Positions 6,022-9,461 of a stretch of DNA of 9,461 bases are shown in pieces. This DNA is from Mogibacterium sp. (GTDB lineage: Bacteria; Bacillota; Clostridia; Peptostreptococcales; Anaerovoracaceae). Below the pieces are notes generated by a model. That model ran no database searches. It was not told the DNA's origin and saw only the letters and a program-made list of their open reading frames with translations. Every line of letters starts with the position of its first letter. Within the stretch, counting starts at the first letter, position 1. The position numbers were made by a program, and so were the translations under genes. Where the stretch lies: contig JAFREV010000172.1 of assembly GCA_017434685.1 (NCBI GenBank), positions 1 to 9,461 on the forward strand. Direction: 5' to 3'.

Positions 6022-7800
6022 ATGAAAGTAATCATGTCCGGTAACGAAGCGACCGCTCGCGGAGCTTATGAAGGCGGCGCGAGATTTGCTTCGGCATATC
6101 CGGGAACACCGAGCACCGAGATTCTCGAGAACATGCCTCAGTACGGAGATTCCGTATATTCAGAGTGGGCACCTAACGAGAAAGTAGCCACTGAGGCGGC
6201 TATCGGCGCATCAATCGCAGGCGTCAGATCCTTCTGTGCCATGAAGCACGTAGGAATGAACGTTGCGGCAGATCCGATTTTCACATTTGCCTATACAGGT
6301 GTAACAGGCGGCTTCGTAATGGTAGTCGCAGACGATCCGGGTCAGCACAGTTCTCAGAACGAGCAGGACAACAGAAACACGGCCAAGTCAGCCAGACTTC
6401 TGATGCTCGAGCCGGCAGACAGCCAGGAGTCCAAGGACTTCATGAAGAAAGCATTTGCGCTTTCAGAGAAATTCGACATGCCTGTTCTTTTCCATGTCAC
6501 CACCAGAACATGCCACTCCAAGGGCATAGTGGAACTGGGCGACAGAGAAGAGGCCGCAGTGCCGGATTACGAGCCTAAGATTAAAAAGTACGTAACGGCT
6601 CCGGCAAACGCAAAGGTTCTCAGAGCCACGCTCGAAGACAGGATTGCCGCAGCAAAGGAATTTTCAAACAACTGCGAATTCAACAGAGTCGAGATGCACG
6701 ACACGAAGATCGGAGTCATCACATCGGGAGTTTCCTATCAGTATGCGAGGGAAATCTTCGAGGATGGAGCATCCTATCTGAAACTCGGTCTGACCTTCCC
6801 GATGCCGGATGATCTGATCAAAGATTTCTGCAGCAAGGTCGACAAGGTATACATCGTAGAGGAGATGGATCCGTATATCGAAGAGCATGTTAAGATGCTC
6901 GGCATCGATTGCATAGGCAAGGATGTAATTCCTAAATACGATGAACTCAACACGGACATCGTAAGAAAGGCCTTCCTAGGCGTAGAGCCTGATACATACA
7001 AGAGCGATATGGCTACGGTCGTAAGACCTCCGGCTCTTTGTGCGGGTTGCCCACACAGAGGACTGTTCTACTGCCTCTCCAAGAGAAAAGGCATCATGAT
7101 TACGGGAGACATCGGATGCTACACTCTCGGAATGGCACCGCCGCTTAACGCAGTGCATACAACCATCTGCATGGGCGCATCCATTTCGCAGGGTCATGGC
7201 GCATCAATCGCACTCAAGGATGCAGGAAAGGATACAAAGGTCGTTTCGGTAATCGGGGACTCGACCTTCTTCCACACCGGAGTTAACTCGCTGATGGATG
7301 CTGTATACAACAGCGGAAGCAATCTCTCGATTATCCTGGACAACCGTATTACGGGAATGACAGGTCACCAGCAGAACCCGGGCACGGGATTTACTCTCAT
7401 GGGCAAAGAAGCGCCTGAGGTAGATATCCCTGCGCTCTGCAAATCCATCGGAGTAAAGGATGAAAACATCATCACGGTAAATCCTAACAATCTCGAAGAG
7501 ACCAATGCCGCCCTCGATAAGCTGCTCGCCAAGGATGAGCCTACGGTGCTTATCACGAGATGGCCTTGCGTACTCAAGAAGTTCAGCCAACAGGATCTCG
7601 ACGAGTTCCCGACACTGCACAAGACGCAGTGCGTAATCGATCAGGACAAGTGCAAGAACTGCAAGATGTGCGTCAAGACGGGTTGCCCGGCACTGATCTC
7701 AACCAAGGACAATGTCGTGGTGGACTACACAAGCTGCAACGGCTGCACAGTCTGCAGGCAGGTTTGCCCATTCGATGCTATTGAGGAGGTGACAAGATAA
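6022..7800 (+). CDS. iorA: indolepyruvate:ferredoxin oxidoreductase, alpha subunit
   Basis: The catalytic subunit of the thiamine-pyrophosphate enzyme that decarboxylates arylpyruvates (indolepyruvate, phenylpyruvate, hydroxyphenylpyruvate) with CoA to aryl-acetyl-CoA, reducing ferredoxin. It is cytoplasmic; 592 residues, normal for the family. Residues 1-230 are the pyrimidine-binding domain (GNEATARGAYEGG, AYPGTPSTEI). CAGCPHRG (C340, C343) and GDIGCYTLG (362-370) open the pyrophosphate-binding domain, with G412-D413-S ... D440-N441 as the TPP/metal motif. The tail has two [4Fe-4S] motifs: C544-x2-C547-x2-C550-x4-C555-P and C572-x2-C575-x2-C578-x3-C582-P. AGGAGGAG (6008-6015) precedes the ATG by six bases. 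The stop overlaps the iorB start. Expression is probably constitutive or attenuated in the leader. Confidence 0.97.
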   Translation: MKVIMSGNEATARGAYEGGARFASAYPGTPSTEILENMPQYGDSVYSEWAPNEKVATEAAIGASIAGVRSFCAMKHVGMNVAADPIFTFAYTGVTGGFVMVVADDPGQHSSQNEQDNRNTAKSARLLMLEPADSQESKDFMKKAFALSEKFDMPVLFHVTTRTCHSKGIVELGDREEAAVPDYEPKIKKYVTAPANAKVLRATLEDRIAAAKEFSNNCEFNRVEMHDTKIGVITSGVSYQYAREIFEDGASYLKLGLTFPMPDDLIKDFCSKVDKVYIVEEMDPYIEEHVKMLGIDCIGKDVIPKYDELNTDIVRKAFLGVEPDTYKSDMATVVRPPALCAGCPHRGLFYCLSKRKGIMITGDIGCYTLGMAPPLNAVHTTICMGASISQGHGASIALKDAGKDTKVVSVIGDSTFFHTGVNSLMDAVYNSGSNLSIILDNRITGMTGHQQNPGTGFTLMGKEAPEVDIPALCKSIGVKDENIITVNPNNLEETNAALDKLLAKDEPTVLITRWPCVLKKFSQQDLDEFPTLHKTQCVIDQDKCKNCKMCVKTGCPALISTKDNVVVDYTSCNGCTVCRQVCPFDAIEEVTR

Positions 7801-8375
7801 TGAGTGAAGTAAAAAATATCCTCCTGGTAGGAGTAGGCGGACAGGGCACGATCCTGGCAAGTAAAATACTGACCAGCGGTCTGATGAAGGCAGGCTACGA
7901 TGTAAAGATGAGCGAGATTCACGGAATGTCCCAGAGGGGCGGCTCGGTATCCACTCAGGTCAGATACGGAGATAAAGTTTATTCACCAATCGTGGGCAAA
8001 GGTTCCGCGGATGTAATCGTGGCATTTGAAGAGATGGAAGCGCTCAGATGGCTCGATCATCTCAAGATAGGCGGAACGATGGTCATCAACGATTTCCGCA
8101 TTCAGCCGGTTCCGGTAAACCTCGGCAACGCAGAATATCCTGAGGGCATCATCGAGCACCTTAAAGGCATCTGCGACGTGCACGCGTTTAAGGCAGCTGA
8201 GATTGCAACAGAGCTCGGCAATCCGAAAGCGATGAACATCGTTCTTCTCGGCGCCCTCGTCAAGTCCATGGGCGGACTCGACGATATCGACTGGGATGCA
8301 GAGATCGAGGCCAATGTAAAACCTAAATTCGTAGACCTCAACAAGAAAGCGTTCCACGCAGGCTACGATCTGTAA
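7800..8375 (+). CDS. iorB: indolepyruvate:ferredoxin oxidoreductase, beta subunit
   Basis: The small partner of IorA, a member of the pyruvate/ketoisovalerate oxidoreductase gamma-subunit family; 191 residues, typical length. A Rossmann-like N terminus carries GVGGQGT (11-17), and the family signature EIHGMSQRGGSV (39-50) follows, with an NxxLLGA-type segment (MNIVLLGAL) near the C-terminal third. The subunit contributes to CoA binding and assembly in related enzymes. ATG shares its first base with the last base of the iorA stop (TAATG), and a full AGGAGGTGA ribosome site (7784-7792) lies at the end of iorA, so translation is coupled and equimolar output is expected. A strong terminator follows at once. 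Confidence 0.96.
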   Translation: MSEVKNILLVGVGGQGTILASKILTSGLMKAGYDVKMSEIHGMSQRGGSVSTQVRYGDKVYSPIVGKGSADVIVAFEEMEALRWLDHLKIGGTMVINDFRIQPVPVNLGNAEYPEGIIEHLKGICDVHAFKAAEIATELGNPKAMNIVLLGALVKSMGGLDDIDWDAEIEANVKPKFVDLNKKAFHAGYDL

Positions 8376-8387
8376 CAGATTATAAAT

Positions 8388-8441
8388 AAAGACCGCAGTT
8401 GCAAGTAGTCGCTGATGCTCGCGCTCAGGCTGCGGTCTTTT
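8388..8441 (+). terminator. intrinsic terminator of the iorAB operon
   Basis: AAAGACCGCAG (8388-8398) pairs perfectly with CTGCGGTCTTT (8430-8440), ending in a U-run. The 31-nt apical part contains a further CTGA/TCAG helix, so the structure is a stacked hairpin rather than a simple loop. Confidence 0.9.
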
Positions 8442-8463
8442 CATTTATAATAGTTTATGTTTC

Positions 8464-8492
8464 TTGAAACAGGACCGCTCGCGTGTTAGTAT
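8464..8492 (+). promoter_or_regulatory. promoter of the DUF308 membrane protein gene
   Basis: TTGAAA (8464-8469), a 17-bp spacer and TAGTAT (8487-8492) preceded by TGT, giving an extended -10. Predicted start is near 8499, which excludes the in-frame GTG at 8483 as the gene start. Confidence 0.65.
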
Positions 8493-8518
8493 TAGGCGGT
8501 GCATACAAGGAGGAACTA

Positions 8519-9250
8519 ATGAGAACATTAATGCTTATCGCAAGTGCGGCGATGGCGGCAGCCGGAATATTCTGTGTAGCAAACTCAAGCGCGGCTTTTT
8601 TGTCCGTGGCGTTTGTGCTGGGCATTGTTTTGATTCTCCTCGGTATCATCGAGATTATCATAGGAATAAGAGCTGATTTCGAAAGAGAAGAAGTGGGCAT
8701 CACTCTTACCAAGGACGGAATTATTCTGTTCATACTCGGTCTCGTTGTTATAAGCGGACAGATAACCGATGATACGGTCGCACTTACTTTGTTCGGAATC
8801 GTCCTTCTTATAGAAGGCGTCATGACATTCAGAGCAGATTGGCTCGATGTAACGCACATAGCAAGAGAGCAGAGACTCAGTATGGTTATCAGTTCCGCAA
8901 TGATAATACTCGGAACATATATGTTCTTTAACACATTAATATTCAGAGTACCTGTCTTATTGCTCATCGGACTTGCAATGACAGTGTTCGGTATCAGAAG
9001 AATCATACAGTCATTTACAATTGAATATATACGACCGAGTTTCATAACCGGAAACGAAGAGAAACTCAAAGAAGCTCAGGAAGAGGAAAAGAGAGCCCTG
9101 GCCAAAGCCAAGGAAGGAATAAGAGAGCAGAAAGTCGCTCAGAGACGCATCAAGAAAATCGAAGAAGATATTGCTGCAGAGCAGGATCTGATGATGGATG
9201 CACAGCTCAGAAAACAGGAGCGCGAATACGAGGAAAATCTCAGCGAATAA
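8519..9250 (+). CDS. DUF308/HdeD-like membrane protein with C-terminal coiled coil
   Basis: An integral membrane protein of 243 residues and unknown function. Six hydrophobic segments are visible at about 3-20, 26-50, 66-82, 86-103, 119-139 and 142-162. They form three paired units with the Gly-rich 'GIVLILLGIIEIIIGI' and 'LFGIVLLIEGVM' patterns typical of DUF308 (HdeD-like) repeats. Residues about 179-241 are a highly charged, helical, Glu/Lys/Arg-rich tail predicted to form a cytoplasmic coiled coil, an extension that short HdeD proteins lack. ATG 8519 is chosen for its AAGGAGG site (8507-8513) five to six bases ahead; the open frame to GTG 8483 overlaps the promoter. HdeD is linked to acid resistance in enterobacteria, but that role should not be transferred here. 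The gene appears monocistronic. Confidence 0.82.
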   Translation: MRTLMLIASAAMAAAGIFCVANSSAAFLSVAFVLGIVLILLGIIEIIIGIRADFEREEVGITLTKDGIILFILGLVVISGQITDDTVALTLFGIVLLIEGVMTFRADWLDVTHIAREQRLSMVISSAMIILGTYMFFNTLIFRVPVLLLIGLAMTVFGIRRIIQSFTIEYIRPSFITGNEEKLKEAQEEEKRALAKAKEGIREQKVAQRRIKKIEEDIAAEQDLMMDAQLRKQEREYEENLSE

Positions 9251-9257
9251 CTCTCGC

Positions 9258-9287
9258 TTGCAATCTGCATCTTACGTAGTATAAAAT
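9258..9287 (+). promoter_or_regulatory. promoter candidate for the antisense RNA
   Basis: TTGCAA (9258-9263) lies 16 bp before TATAAA (9280-9285), or 18 bp before TAAAAT (9282-9287). The -35 matches four of six consensus bases. The start would be near 9293. It begins eight bases after the stop of the membrane protein gene and no coding sequence follows on this strand. Confidence 0.55.
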
Positions 9288-9292
9288 ACAGA

Positions 9293-9386
9293 CAAGGAGA
9301 GAACCATACAGCGGTGACCTCCGGGTTTATGAAAAGTTAATTTCATTGTAACCGTTTGAGGTTCCAGCTCAAGCGGTTACTTTCTT
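9293..9386 (+). ncRNA. candidate antisense RNA antitoxin
   Basis: A predicted RNA of about 94 nt bounded by the promoter at 9258-9287 and the terminator at 9348-9386. It has no worthwhile ORF. It converges with the small toxin-like gene on the - strand; its last ten bases are antisense to the toxin stop codon and final codons, and the rest would pair with the toxin 3' untranslated region. Convergent 3' overlap is the arrangement of RatA/txpA and SR4/bsrG. The RNA also contains ACCTCC (9317-9322), complementary to the toxin ribosome site. A model, not proven. Confidence 0.5.
9348..9386 (+). terminator. terminator of the antisense RNA
   Basis: GTAACCGTTTGAG (9348-9360) pairs with CTCAAGCGGTTAC (9368-9380) over 13 bp with a seven-base loop, followed by TTTCTT. 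The single irregular pair is a U-G wobble in the + strand RNA but an A-C mismatch in the - strand RNA, and the T-run exists only on +, so it is oriented for + transcription. Its 3' arm overlaps the toxin stop codon. Confidence 0.8.
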
Positions 9387-9448
9387 AATAGAGAGATAAC
9401 TATTCCTGTTACGGCCAACATGGCCATAAGCAATTCATAGTTGCTCAT
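9377..9448 (-). CDS. small hydrophobic peptide, holin-like type I toxin candidate
   Basis: Read on the - strand, GGAGGTG (9455-9461) is followed at six bases by ATG (9448) and a 23-residue ORF starting MSNYELLMAM and ending ISLLRK, with TAA at 9379-9377. The shape fits the 'putative holin-like toxin' family (Hol_Tox) of Firmicutes: a short polar start with a Y-E-x-L pattern, one hydrophobic helix (about 6-20) and a basic end. Such peptides insert in the membrane and arrest growth when the antisense RNA is lost. It is shorter than most members (about 30-60 residues) and its basic tail is only Arg-Lys, so it could be a trimmed or degenerate copy. The promoter and 5' leader lie past the window. 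A predicted antisense RNA converges on its 3' end, which supports the call. Confidence 0.65.
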   Translation of the reverse strand: MSNYELLMAMLAVTGIVISLLRK

Positions 9449-9461
9449 ACCTATCACCTCC

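Noticed and set aside
7651..7686. Unusual C-x2-C-x2-C-x4-C spacing in the first iron-sulfur motif of IorA
   Set aside because: The four-residue last gap is normal for IorA proteins.
8446..8451. TATAAT after the iorAB terminator as a promoter
   Set aside because: No -35 at the right distance; the TTGAAA/TGTTAGTAT pair just downstream is better placed.
8483..8518. GTG start at 8483 for the membrane protein
   Set aside because: It lies within the predicted promoter (before its transcription start) and has no ribosome site, while ATG 8519 has AAGGAGG in place.
9272..9307. Second mini-ORF on the - strand, with GGAGGT nine bases before an ATG (11 codons), in frame with the toxin
   Set aside because: Very short, no recognisable pattern, and it overlaps the antisense RNA promoter; an open stretch of this size is expected by chance.

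Overview
The window looks like chromosomal DNA of an anaerobic, amino-acid-fermenting Gram-positive bacterium of the class Clostridia. The reasons are strong AGGAGG-type ribosome binding sites, sigma-A type promoters, a lysine (L-box) riboswitch in front of an NhaC-family transporter, an indolepyruvate:ferredoxin oxidoreductase operon, and an FHA-FtsW/PBP pair of the kind linked to PASTA-kinase signalling. Base composition is roughly balanced and Arg is often AGA/AGG. Placement below class level is a guess. All clear genes lie on the + strand except one tiny gene at the right edge.

Left block (1-2887): the window opens inside a gene whose frame is open from base 3. It encodes an FHA phosphothreonine-binding domain fused to a FtsW/RodA/SpoVE-type peptidoglycan glycosyltransferase. 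Two bases after its stop comes a short class B penicillin-binding protein (transpeptidase). Together they make a polymerase/crosslinker pair probably controlled by Ser/Thr phosphorylation.

Lysine-uptake block (2888-4914): a consensus promoter drives a leader containing a complete lysine riboswitch. The 3' strand of its P1 helix can pair with the 5' arm of a terminator placed just before the ribosome binding site. The gene behind it is an NhaC-superfamily transporter, the predicted lysine importer LysW.

Middle block (4915-5895): an AT-rich intergenic stretch holds degenerate repeats between an extended -10 promoter and an intrinsic terminator, so it may encode a small RNA. It is followed by a pentapeptide-repeat protein that may be translated from a leaderless message.

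Ketoacid block (5896-8441): a promoter and a structured leader precede iorA and iorB (overlapping TAATG), closed by a strong terminator. IorAB oxidises arylpyruvates made by transamination of aromatic amino acids, giving aryl-acetyl-CoA and reduced ferredoxin.

Right block (8464-9461): a six-helix DUF308/HdeD-like membrane protein with a charged coiled-coil tail is followed by the most interesting locus. A 23-residue hydrophobic peptide gene on the - strand, resembling holin-like type I toxins, converges with a predicted ~95-nt + strand RNA. The terminator hairpin of that RNA overlaps the toxin stop codon. This is the layout of a type I toxin-antitoxin system of the txpA/RatA or bsrG/SR4 kind. 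The toxin promoter lies beyond the window.
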